NCBI GenBank assembly: GCA_947561585.1
Contig: CANNZV010002306.1
Span: 124,001 to 188,000, forward strand
Length of the DNA stretch: 64,000 nucleotides
Direction: 5' to 3'
Origin: Caprella mutica
Taxonomy: Eukaryota; Arthropoda; Malacostraca; Amphipoda; Caprellidae
Shown here: piece after piece, positions 24,838 through 35,770 of the stretch
How positions within the stretch are numbered: the stretch's first letter is position 1
Layout of the letters: each line of letters starts with the position of its first letter
The notes under the pieces: generated by a model
What the model was told of the DNA's origin: nothing
Seen by the model: only the letters and a program-made list of their open reading frames with translations
Databases searched by the model: none
Made by a program: the position numbers and the translations under genes

Positions 24838-27800
24838 TTAGGTATTTTTCCTAGTGGAGGACATATGGTGGTAGTAGATGGCCAATGCATTGTCCAGGAC
24901 CTCAGACATCCATCTGGTCTTTGGACTTGGAGGTAACTTGCCTGATATTTTCTCCAGCTTCAAACTGAGGATAACTTCACCTCTCAGACCTTCGATGTCT
25001 TCTTCTAAAGCTTCGTCATCGAACAACTGAAGTTGAATCGTAATTATTTAAATAAAAATAAAAATTCTTGATGGTGAAGTATTAAAATAGGTAAGTTAAG
25101 TTACCAATCATCGGTCGGTTTCATATCTTCGGTCCTATAAGACCTAAGATGTGAGACCGACCGATAATTCGTACTCACCCTAGAAACGATATGTTAGATA
25201 GTCTAATCATCCAATTTTTAAAAAAATTGTTAGTATTTTAATAGGAGGCTACCTACTGATTGGCACCAGTAAAATTCTTTAATAGAACTATAACTTCACA
25301 ATGTGCATATCATTTCAGTATTCCATTTACTCACCTTAAAAATATTTGGGTACATCAAAAGTTCAGGATTTGTAGTTCGTCTCTCCAGAATTCTTTCTAG
25401 TTTGTTATTACCTGAAAAGACAAAGAGAAGATGACCATAAATTGTAGAAATTAAAGTTTTCATTTGATTATATCTCTTATCGTAATTTATTTACCTGATG
25501 CAAGCTGAACCTCTCCAACTTTAGCGGCGTAATTTGGTGTTAGGAAATGTTTCAGTTGGTCCAGACGTCCCTCACTGGAAAAAGAAATTCAGTTATACCT
25601 AGTACAGTGAAACTCCTGAGTTATGATCTATTGTTTCCTTCATAACTCAGAGCCACTTCATTTCTCACGAGCACTAGATAGCTTTCTACGATTGAAATCT
25701 TGAAAACTATTATCATTTAGGAGTAACTGTGACGTTATTCTTGACACAATTGTATCCTTTTCTATATTTCAAACATAGAAAATGTTTCATTTCTCGGGTG
25801 CATTTCATAATTCAGGTCCTTCATTACTCGAGTACTTCATAACTCAGGAGTTTTTCTCTGTACCTCTTTACATCATCACTATTTATTATAGTTTCTTTCT
25901 AGCGTACCTTGGAGTGTCGGCGAACGTGTTTTTCAGCTCCCTGTAAAGTCTTTCACCAAACACGAATGTCTGATACATCATATCACCGACTTCAAACTCT
26001 GTGATCACGTGACTCCCAAACCTAAAGGAAATATGAGAATTTGTTGGCTAAATTAGAAGTCACAGAAGCTCTTAATTCATTCAAAATATCTATCCAAATG
26101 AATCAAAGAAGAAAATAGGGTGCACGGATCCTGTGAATACTGAAATTTTGTTTAAACTATTCCCATTTTGTTTCCTATTTACTCATCTATATTTGATTTT
26201 ATGAATACAGTACTTTTAATCTAAAGAAAACATCATCGAACATCTCACTCACTTGTCAATAAATTCGTGCACAGATTCTGTCGATCCCATGGTCACATCT
26301 TGCAAACTTTTTTTAACTGTTCCGGTTATCTCCAGAGGACCTGAAACAAATTAATTGAATTGAAGACAGTTTTATTCGTGTCCAGAATACGTTATATTTT
26401 TTTATCTCAAAGTTTCATGACTAAAAATTCATGCAATCAATGCAATCAACACAGCTAAGCTAAGTCATACCATCGAGTTGCGTTCTTCTGCTTCTTCTGA
26501 AAAGTCTTACAAGTACGTAAGAAAAGTGACCATTGAGGAAGGAGGAGCTTAGTCCAAATTGCTTAGCAAGGGCACGTGAAGAAAGTGAAGACGTGAACGC
26601 CTGCAAATTGAAAAATAATTATTTACTTAACAGTAGGACACGGTAGTCGAAAATACAGTATCTATGGAAACGTCTACTCAACATATTTTTAAACGGATTT
26701 ACATCATTTGGACGTCAGTGAACTGTCAGTAACCAAAATCATGTTAGAAATTGTTATTGAATTTTATATTACAATTTCTATGAATTTCACTAAAATCACC
26801 TACTTAATATAATCACATTTCCATCTATGCACCTTATGTGGATCTGGCACGCCCTCTATTCGAAAGTGGTCAAAGTATGCCTTCAGTAGCTCACTGAGGT
26901 TGCTGCAGAAGTGGATGTAGAAGTGAGTGTCGAAGTTACCCGTGTGTCGTCTTGCCTCCCTCTTGCCCCAGTAGGAGTTCCTCTCAAAGATATCAGCAGT
27001 GTTCTCCCTGAAGAGGAAGTCACTGTCTCCAGATGGTGAAGCAACCTCCAAATGAGAAAATTTAGACATTTTATTCGGAATAGGCAAGAAGTAAAATTAG
27101 GTTGTATTTTAACTTACAAGGCTCACGAAATGAAAATTGTTATTAGGCAAAACTGCTAGAAAACGTTACTTTAACTGACATCGAGTGGGACAAACTTACT
27201 ATTTTCATATTTTTTAAAAATGAAACGTTGATTCTTATGACCTTGGAACTAAATATTTGAAGTTTGTAGGTAAATGGAAAATCCTATGGTTGTGTTTTTA
27301 ATCTCAATAGCTATCGTAAAATAATCTGCATCGTCTATTTCGAATGTCTATTTCAATTCTATCAAGAGGGTTATAAAAATATCAACGTTAAATGTATTTT
27401 TAGGTTTCAAGCTTTCGAATAGAAAGATTTCTATTCAGCGTTTCACTAAAAATATCTTCACCGTTGATATTTTATTATCCCCCTTAATAATAGGGAAATC
27501 CCGTTGAGTATTAAGTTTTTCAATCATATGTCAATTCTCTTGACTATTTCTTGGCATCTTTCACTACATTCAATAGAACTGATAATTTGAATCCCATGTA
27601 GCAAGATGACCATGAACAAAACGATGAATGAAAATTAGAACACAGTTAGTTTGCCTATTCTCTTATACGATAGTTATGTACCGTTTTAGTCCTTTTTCTA
27701 AGTATTCGGAACCAGTATGAGATGAATGGAGATATGGTGGATGAACCGACGTCAGAGTATTGTATTCCGGTTGCCTGTGATGAGATGAGTGAAGGAAATG

Positions 27801-29239
27801 GAGCGTGATATGAACTGGATATGAATTAATTAAAAAACATAACATTTCCTTTTCTAAATATGAATCTTAATTTCCATTTATAAGGTTGTTAAAATATGAT
27901 TTGAATAGTGTAAAAATAATATATTCTATTGTTAAGCTCGAACTTTACACTATAGTGTATGCTAATTTAATATAAATGTCATAGCAATTTGGTGTGTTAC
28001 AGTATGACGAAGATTACTACTTTTTATACAAGCTATTACTCTTCCTTCAATCATAACAGTTTAAATCATGTGACATGAGTTATGCAACACACTTTATTAA
28101 ACTGCTACACTCTGAAATTAAATGTGAACTTCAGTTAAAGAGAATAGGCTGCAATTAGGTTCCAAATTATCGTTATTATAGCTAGGCCTCACCTTGATAG
28201 AGAGTGTGAGGAAACCATATCGAGAGAACACGTTCAGTGACCTTCCGACGCGGAGATCGTCAGAATCTTGAGAATTTTCTTCCACTTCTTGACTTCTTCG
28301 AGAACTTGAAGTTTCATTGGTTCTAATGGGTCTGGAACTGCTCCCTTGTGCTTGCACCTGTTCATTTTGTGGATTCTGTACGGAAGCTGCAACTTGTGGT
28401 TGGGGTTGAGATTGGTAGGTATCTGTATTGGGTTGTTCGTGTACTACTTGTTGGTATTGGTGAACTGGTTGGTAGTTTTGAACACTAGGTTGTTGGTAAT
28501 TATTTTGAATAAATGTTGGGTACTGTTGAGGTTGTTTTTGTTGAGTAGCGAAAGGCTGAAGTACTTGATTTGAATAGTAGTAATTTGGATCTTCATAAGC
28601 CCTACCATGATTCAATCTACTTCCGTAAGGTATTGCGTTGCTGTACGGATAGCCATGACTAGAATATACATTTTGGCTATCATATACATTTATCCTTCGA
28701 ACATTCTGAGATTTTGGAACAGAAGAATCTGAAGTTCTGTTTCTGAATCTTTGAAATGACTGATGAAGAGGCACTGCGTTATTTCTGGGCGCACTACCCC
28801 TGCTTTGTCTTCTTTGCTGACTATAAGAAGACGGTGACCTATTACTGGGGTGAACTACCCTGCTATAGTGTCTGGATCTTATCCTTCTTCTATATGGTCG
28901 TGAATTATTAATAGAATTAGGATTGAATATTTCATGAGGTTCTACGTGAGGATCTTGCGATATTTCAGCTTCTCTCTTGTACGAACTATAATCTAGGTAA
29001 CGAGATTTGCGTCTCGATCTACCACTAGGTAATGAGTTCGCTAAACTACTGCTAGTATTTTTTATGGATTGTGTAAATTCGGTATTATTTCTAAAATCTA
29101 AAGCTGAACTATATTCTACGTTATTTACACCTAAAGTACTGTGGTTATTTCTTGATATTGATGAATGTGCGTTTGTTAATAAATGTAATACTAGGTACAT
29201 TTGGACATATTTTGCCCATCGTGTTGAAACAGGACCCAT
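24838..29239 (-). CDS. tsl: torso-like MACPF-domain secreted protein (eight coding exons)
   Basis: The inferred minus-strand exons are 29239-28193, 27045-26833, 26600-26471, 26340-26253, 26021-25908, 25574-25495, 25411-25335 and 25026-24838. Every junction is GT-AG with compatible phase, giving about 645 residues. Exon 1 starts with a hydrophobic signal-peptide-like segment (residues ~8-25). It then has an Arg/Ser-rich stretch with RSRRKSR at 74-80 and a long Tyr/Gln/Ser-rich disordered region to about 320. The MACPF-type part begins at GRSLNVFSRYGFLTLSIK (332-349) and continues through FDTHFYIHFCSNLSELL, AFTSSLSSRALAKQFG, the FGSHVITEFEVGD motif and VILSLKLEKISG. Family knowledge: Torso-like works extracellularly to localise activation of the Torso receptor by Trunk/PTTH ligands and has growth roles. 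The Drosophila protein is about 350 residues, so this is nearly twice the length. An AG at 29265-29266 suggests a separate non-coding first exon upstream. Confidence 0.9.
25090..25182. mobile_element. Short MITE of the TATCGGTCRGTT family in torso-like intron 7
   Basis: CCAATCATCGGTCGGTTTCA and its mirror GAGACCGACCGATAATTCG enclose a short loop. It ends ACTCACCCTA, as do the copies at 30.1, 42.0, 60.6 and 61.6 kb. It lies between exons 7 and 8 of torso-like. Confidence 0.7.
25605..25860. mobile_element. TA-flanked MITE filling torso-like intron 5
   Basis: CAGTGAAACTCCTGAGTTAT and its mirror ATAACTCAGGAGTTTTTCTC plus TG are flanked by TA (25603-25604 and 25861-25862). The element takes up 256 of the 333 bases of the intron between exons 5 and 6. 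The TIR start CAGTGAAACTCC resembles those of pogo/Tigger-like MITEs and the copy at 55.5 kb. Confidence 0.8.
27362..27488. mobile_element. Small MITE in torso-like intron 1
   Basis: AGAGGGTTATAAAAATATCA plus ACG at the left is mirrored by CGTTGATATTTTATTATCCC plus CCTT at the right. The inner CTTTCGAATAGAAAG/CTATTCAGCGTTTCAC arms also pair. It is about 127 bases and non-coding. Confidence 0.65.
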
Positions 29240-29279
29240 GATATGTAGAGAGAATGTGTACTATCTGAAACAAAATAGA

Positions 29280-30060
29280 CATTGGTAAGACTTTATATTA
29301 CAGTTATTTATAATTTTACATAATATTACTATTAACTTTCGAATATCATATAAAGCAAATGGGAACCGGACGTTTGAATTTAATGGTTTGTTACGTCACA
29401 GTTATTATGTTAAAAGGTATTCTTTATTGTCCCTTATAATTATGATTTAATTAAATATAATATTTAATTAAATATAAATATAAATATACAACAATTAAAT
29501 CAATAAGAATTCTGCAATACTTTTAATAGTTAATTGGCGTATTGTATAACATAATTATTTTACACACGCATATATCACATACAGGGTTCCGCCTATACAT
29601 ATTATATGATTATTAATAATTGACATTAAAATTAAGAATAATAATAAATAATATTATTTCATTTATTATCCAGCTTTCTATTCTAATTCTGTGATGTCAA
29701 CAAAATATTTAAAAATTCAGAGTGTCAAAAATAAAAGTAGAAAAATATATATTATACAAAGTAGAAAAATACATTTATACAAATTAGCATTGTTGCACTA
29801 ATGTTGTATGTTGTACTAATTTCACAGTAACGTCAGACTATTCTCACGATGTAAAGAATAAAGAGAGAACATATCACGTGACCTTTTAGTGCAGGGGTCA
29901 AAGGTCAGTCACGCCTGAGGTCATTAACAGGTTAAGTGATGACACAGACCTCTACACCGTAAGAGATTTACACCTTAATCTCATTACCTAACTTAGAGAA
30001 GGTTTTATTTTGTGAAATTGTGAGGAAATGTTTTAACTTTGCAGAATATCAACAATTTAA
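29280..30060. other. AT-rich upstream region of torso-like
   Basis: This is very AT-rich, with TTTAATTAAATATAA-like simple sequence near 29450-29490. The transcription start of torso-like must lie in or beyond it, but no promoter element can be named confidently. Confidence 0.4.
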
Positions 30061-30066
30061 AATAAT

Positions 30067-30212
30067 AGGGTTAGTTACGATTTATCGGCTGGTTCCACAT
30101 TTTCGATCATACAAGAAAAAACTATAAGACATAACATTTTGAATATTTATTATTTTTCATAATATGAGCGAAAATTTGGAACTGGTCGGTAATTCATAAC
30201 TTACCCTGTCAT
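30067..30212. mobile_element. MITE of the TATCGGTCRGTT family
   Basis: It starts AGGGTTAGTTACGATTTATC plus GGCTGGTTCCACATTTTCGATCAT. It ends with the mirror GGAACTGGTCGGTAATTCAT plus AACTTACCCT. It is the same family as the copies at 25.1, 42.0, 60.6 and 61.6 kb. Confidence 0.75.
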
Positions 30213-30734
30213 ACTTAATTTTTTTTCATTTAATATTAAAATCAAGTGAATTAAAAAGTATTTATAAAGTTATAGGTGAAATGATTCCCAGAAAACAATC
30301 AAACCCTAGTTACTGAGCTGCAAATTATGTGATCTGTAGAATCATTTCGATAGAAAAACCTACATACCAACGGATTGAGAAGAAATAAATAAACATTATA
30401 AACTTAATATTTACCCCCCCCCCCTTCATACAATTATCTTTATAGATCTTCTTTCTTGGCCTTCATACCATCGGCAGTGACAGTATTAACAAAAACTTAC
30501 AAAAAAAATTTACTGAATAGTTGTGAGTGAAGTGTCCACAGATTAAGGTAATAGGTATAATAACACTTCGCTCTATTGTCTTTGCTATCCTTATTGCTTT
30601 ATTAAAAGTACTGTAATCATATGTGTTTTTTTTTCGCTTTTTTTTTTGTGAGTTGTTTTTATTCGCTTTTTTGTGTGTTGTTTTTCGTGTTTCTTGGATT
30701 TTATGTTCAATTTTTTATTCCTTCTTCTTATTTC

Positions 30735-31530
30735 TTTTTCTGCTATCAGGACAATTATTTTGGTGATGGATTTTTTTACTACCTAATGTTTTTTGATGAA
30801 GTACATTTCCATATCCACGGTGGAGTAAACACTCACAGTTGTCGTTACTGGTGTACTACTTACCCTCACTGGAGAGCAGAGAAACCACTTCATTCACCTC
30901 CAACAACCGTGTGGGTGATCTTAAAGAATGGGAGAAATTTTCGCCCCAGTTTTCATTGATACAAATGTTAATTGTGATAATTATTTCCTATTCACTCCAG
31001 TCAGGCTCCCAGCCTGCTTTTTAAATTTTACCAGACTCAAAATAATTGTTTTACGCTAGATGGAGCCCAAACCTAATCCGTCAAGAAATGTTAAAAAGCA
31101 TAAAGTGGCTACCAAGATAACCTGATCTTACATCTTGTGATTTCCTTCTATTTTGATTTATCAAGAGTAAAGCTTATCACCAGTGCTGGGACAATAATTA
31201 TGCTCTAAGAACTATAGATCCCGAAAATATTATAGACGGAGAGAATTAAAGAGTATTGAATGGTTCTACACCAGCGGTTTATGGTACTCGATACCGTTTC
31301 ATTTAGTTTCGTCTATGATATTTTCGGGATCTATAGTTTTTATGTCATTTTGTCCCAGCCCGGCTTATCACATTGAATCTATGGATATCAATGAGTTGAA
31401 GAACAAAATCTGTCAGTCGTTTCTAGAACTAACCTTGGGAATGTTGCATAAAACTATGGATTCAATCTGGATTTGTCTAAATTCATTATCAAAGAAAAGA
31501 ACTGATAAACTGATATATAATGTATATTAA
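30735..31530 (+). pseudogene. Broken IS630/Tc1/mariner-type transposase, interrupted by a MITE
   Basis: The frame at about 30750-30959 encodes FFDEVHFHIHGGVNTHSCRYW and then EKPLHSPPTTVW, which matches the second catalytic-Asp block of insect DDE transposases (DE.HFH..GYVN...). After a decayed spacer, 31123-31180 encodes PDLTSCDFLLF-stop-FIKSKAYH, the third catalytic block (…DFFLWG-type). After a 183-bp MITE the same frame resumes as HIESMDINELKNKICQSF and ends MLHKTMDSIWICLN, the usual C-terminus of the family. A stop codon, a missing N-terminus and the insertion show it is dead. Confidence 0.8.
31181..31363. mobile_element. hAT-like MITE inserted in the transposase pseudogene
   Basis: CAGTGCTGGGACA and TGTCCCAGCCCGG are terminal inverted repeats. 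CTTATCAC is perfectly duplicated at 31173-31180 and 31364-31371. The interior (ACACCAGCGGTTTATGGTAC, TTTCGTCTATGATATTTTCG) relates it to the GGTTGTGACAATATG family at 7.8, 46.1 and 56.5 kb. Confidence 0.9.
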
Positions 31531-31854
31531 GTGAATTAGTAAAATATTTGTTTTGAGATTGTTTTAAATGGACCGAATTGAAATTGAAACAATATTTAAG
31601 AAGTTATTATTGTTTATTAAAATAATGATAATAATAATTTTTAGAATTGGTACACCCAGTATTATACAAATAGTCAAATAACTTTTATTTAAAAGCATCT
31701 CCAGACTATAGCTTTAATTAGATCTTATTACTCGCAATACTCCTATAATTACCATCAGAATTTAATTAATTTAACCCTTACTGACGTGATCTGCTTATCG
31801 TGATTCAAAGTCATTATCACACTTCAAGTGACTTATAGAGTCAAGGACTAGCAC

Positions 31855-31950
31855 GAAGATAACCCTATGATCGGTAATAGGGTAGATAACCCTCTGATCG
31901 GTAATAGGGTTAAATAATAATTTGATCGGTGATAAGAGAGATAACCAGTG
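31855..31950. repeat. Short tandem repeat (GATAACCCTMTGATCGGTAA)
   Basis: Three imperfect copies of a unit of about 30 bases, GATCGGTAATAGGGTWRATAA, occur in succession. There is no associated gene. Confidence 0.6.
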
Positions 31951-32060
31951 CTAAATCTTTTTCAGGTCCTGTTCACTAGATTTTCTGGTTTATCAGTTTA
32001 TTGACTGGACTCAAATTATATTACTCGGATTGTATATGGAATTAAATATTTTTTTTTGTG

Positions 32061-32380
32061 TTCAATGTATATAATTTGTCACATGATAATTATATATTAA
32101 TACAATGTATATTAATTGTCACATTATAAGTATATATTAATACAATGTATATTAATTGTCACATTATAAGTATATATTAATACAATGTATATTATTTTTC
32201 GCATTATAAGTACACATTAATACAATGTACATTATTTGTCACATTATAAGTACACATTAATACAATGTACATTATTTGTCACATTATAAGTACACATTAA
32301 TACAATGTACATTATTTGTCACATTATAAGTACACATTAATACAATGTATATTATTTGTAACATTATAAGTTTAATATAC
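32061..32380. repeat. 40-bp minisatellite, 8 copies
   Basis: The unit starts TACAATGTATATTAWTTGTC and continues ACATTATAAGTAYAYATTAA. Eight copies sit in exact 40-base register from 32061. Related half-units reappear at about 33245-33305, so a further fragment lies about 0.9 kb downstream. Confidence 0.9.
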
Positions 32381-32384
32381 TAAT

Positions 32385-35100
32385 ACTGTGGACCAATTTC
32401 TGGGCCTTACCATTATTGGGCCCATGACAATTGAGCCCAATAATAAAAAAGAAAATTATGACAGCAGACACAAGAAAGAAGTGTTACTTTGTTATTTCAG
32501 TAGCAATGATCTTCAATTAAGTTTAATACAGTGGACTCTGATATAAATGGACTCAGCTACAATTTGGAGTATTAAAATTTTGCTTTTGTATAAAAAGCAA
32601 TGCATAAATATTTAGCATTTAACTTTTACTTAAAGCTTTATCAAGACGATGGTTGAAAAGACCTGATTTGCTCACACATATTTCACCTTTTTAGTGTAAT
32701 CTTGATTTTCAGTATTTATACGTATAAATTTATTTCCAACGTGATATTTCTCAAATTTCATTAGATGTTATAATTTAAAAATAGTAGTGTGACGATATCG
32801 AGTCGAGTCATGCATCGCTCTGTTCCACTCTTCAGTTACATTAGTGGTACGAGGCAGATCTTACATGACACGGCTGTAGACACACCAGACACCTGGTTTG
32901 GAAAGAAGATTTCGTCTATTTCTTTGGAATGGCCTTCATATCCGCGAAATAACCTTAATAAAGCATTAAGTAAAAGTTAAATATTGTGCATGGATTAAAG
33001 AAAAAAAGGCAAATTCTTAATTCTTCAGGTTGTTGCCGACTCCGTTTTTATCAGAGTCGTTGATATCAATTTAATTAAAGACTATTAATTGCTACTGTAA
33101 TAACAAAGGAACATTTCTATATTGTGTCTGCCATCTGTCACTTTTTTTATGAGCTGTATTGTCCTGGGCCCAATTGTCTCGGGGCTCCTGAACGAATAAT
33201 GTTCTTGTGCCTAGTTTTCAGCGCTTCTATTATTACAAGGTACTATTTGTCACATTTTAGATGTACATTACTACAATGTATTATTTGTCATTTTATAAGT
33301 GTGTGTATAATCACAATACAGGTAACATGGAAGTGAATCCAATATAATTTATAGAAAGATGATTACTTAAATGTTTATTTTACCGCCATCTTTGATTTCT
33401 ATTCTGCCGTGTGAGTTTATTAGCGTATGTTGGTGCAATGAAAGACGAAAAAAATATAATCGTAATTTATTTCTATCTTTTTTTATTGTATTTTTATGTA
33501 AATTTTTTTATTGTAAATAAATTTACTCGTTTACCAGGAATTGAAATAACCAAGAGATTTAATCCTCTCCCACTTAATATTAAAATAATGAATTGGTTAC
33601 AGTGACGCAACCTTACATAGTGATGTTATTAACTTATTTATAAATTAAAGAAGGCGTTCCTAGTGAATGTGAATGATTTGTAAACCTAAAACAATTTTAT
33701 AGTGCATAGCAATGTTATAACATATACAGTTTTTCCTTTTTAAGAAATACTGTTTTGGTTTTTTAAAATTGTTATTTAACTTCGTTTATTCAGTACAATC
33801 ATAATTAGGTTATTATATTTTATCTATATTTTTAAAACTATAAAAATATTGTATATAAATTGGTATGTATTCCATTTTTAAAGTATTCCGTAACCATAGC
33901 TCAAACTATGTAAAGTTACAGCAATTTATATGTGACAAGACTGATGTCACATATAAAAAAAATAACATAGGCATGACGTGATAGTCAAAATATTTCGATT
34001 CATTGTTGTATGCGGAATAAAAAAATATCTTATCATTGATCATTTCTTCAATTCAATGTTTTTGGAAGGTTTCATATTTTAATTGAAGTTTATTAATATT
34101 TAGTATTTATTTCTATTTCTATTCAATTTAATATTCCATTCAATTTCTACTTTTTATATAAATATTTAGTATTCCTTTCTATTTAAAGGAGACAAGAAAC
34201 AATTTTGGATCTATTTAAACCACGAAACTGCTTTTTAAATTATAAGCAGAAATAGTATCATTTGAATACTTCCTTTTTAATTTAAATACTAATACTAATT
34301 TACATTGGTGATGTATAGAATGAGGATCTTTAGAATATATTCATATCTTTATGGAATATGCTTTATAAAAAGTACTATAATCATAGTTCTGTTATCCCCT
34401 TTTTCAGTTTTTTTTTCGATTTTTTAAATTGTTTTTTCTTGTGGATTTTCTGTTATTTAGACAATAATTTTGGTCATGGAATTATATTGTACCTTAAATG
34501 TTAAAGCGTGACATTTTTCTTGCAACCAACCACCAGATAAACCAACAGATAAACCAACAGATAATTACCGTGATTACAAATCTAAAAATAGTTTATTGGT
34601 AATTAGTTTGAGGATTCAAGGTCATATATCGTGAATAAATGTAAACAACGCCGTCTATTGGATGATCACTCAAAATAATTTTCTATTTTTCTCAGTAAAT
34701 ACAGTTATTCCAGTCAAAATAGTTCATTGAGTTAAATAACGAATGTTAGAGATCCCCAAAACAAAATAATTTTATACCTCACACAATGGTGGAAAATTAA
34801 AATTTTATGAGGATTTTCATAAAATCGATGAAACATTCTAAAAGGCGTAACAAAAGTGAATGTGACACTAATCGAATAAGATCGATAGATCTGTATGAAT
34901 TCATGTAAAACAACGATCCCAATTCAAAAAAATATTAAAATTTAAGACAAACTTACAGTACTTAGTAACTCCTATCTATGATTACATTACTTTTTATGAA
35001 GTGACATTTATGTGTATTTTCAGTGGCTTAAACAAAAAAGATCCAAGAATATTCAGTAAATGGGGTAAATTTTAATTCGGATATTGTTAATGAATATTTT
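32385..35100. other. Intergenic AT-rich DNA with repeat fragments, no supported gene
   Basis: 32395-32455 and 33165-33200 share GGGCCCA-rich words. 34360-34490 is similar to 30590-30770 (GCTTTATAAAAAGTACTATA versus GCTTTATTAAAAGTACTGTA). Frames at 32789-32980, 33124-33336 and 33411-33605 show no domain. I see no exon pair. Confidence 0.45.
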
Positions 35101-35106
35101 AAACAA

Positions 35107-35768
35107 GTACAGGCCAATACTTGAAATCGTATCCCCACCACAGGCCGGTACTTGTAAACGTATCTCCACCAGAGGCCGGTACTTGTAAACGTATCTCCAC
35201 CACAGGCCGGTACTTGTAAACATATCTCCACCAGAGGCCGGTACTTGTAAACGTATCTCCACCACAGGCTGGTACTTGTAAACGTATCTCCACCACAGGC
35301 CGGTACTTGTAATCGTATCTCCACCACAGGCCGATACTCGCAATCGTATCTCCACCACAGGCCAGTACTTGTGATCGTATCTCCACCACAGGCCAGTTCT
35401 TGCAATCGTATCTCCACCACAGGCCAGTACTTGTGATCGTATCTCCACCACAGGTCAGTACTTGTGATCGTATCTCCACCACAGGCCGGTACTTGTAATC
35501 GTATCTCCACCACAGGCCGGTACTTGTAATCGTATCCCAACCACAGGCCCTTACTTGTAATAGTATCCTCACCACAGGCCGATACTTGTAATCGTATCTC
35601 CACCACAGGTCAGTACTTGTGATCGTATCTCCACCACAGGCCGGTACTTGTAATCGTATCCCAACCACAGGCCCTTACTTGTAATAGTATCCTCACCACA
35701 GGCCGATACTTGTAATCGTATCTCCACCACAGGCCGATACTTGTAATCGAATCCACATCACAAGTCTA
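35107..35768. repeat. 31-bp minisatellite, ~21 copies
   Basis: The unit is GGCCGGTACTTGTAATCGTA plus TCTCCACCACA. Because 31 is not a multiple of three and no unit carries a minus-strand stop, all three minus-strand frames stay open across the array (positions about 35028-35668). These are artefacts of repetition, not genes. The array resumes as TATTTGTAATCGGG... after the element at 35771-36942. Confidence 0.92.
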
Positions 35769-35770
35769 TA

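Noticed and set aside
28346..28573. 75-codon plus-strand frame rich in Leu/Trp
   Set aside because: It is antisense to the Gln/Tyr-rich region of torso-like exon 1. CAA and TAY codons read in reverse give Leu, Trp and Val.
35028..35668. Three overlapping ~130-190-codon minus-strand frames (VEIRLQVPACGGDT-type repeats)
   Set aside because: They are produced by a stop-free 31-bp minisatellite in all three frames, not by selection for one protein.
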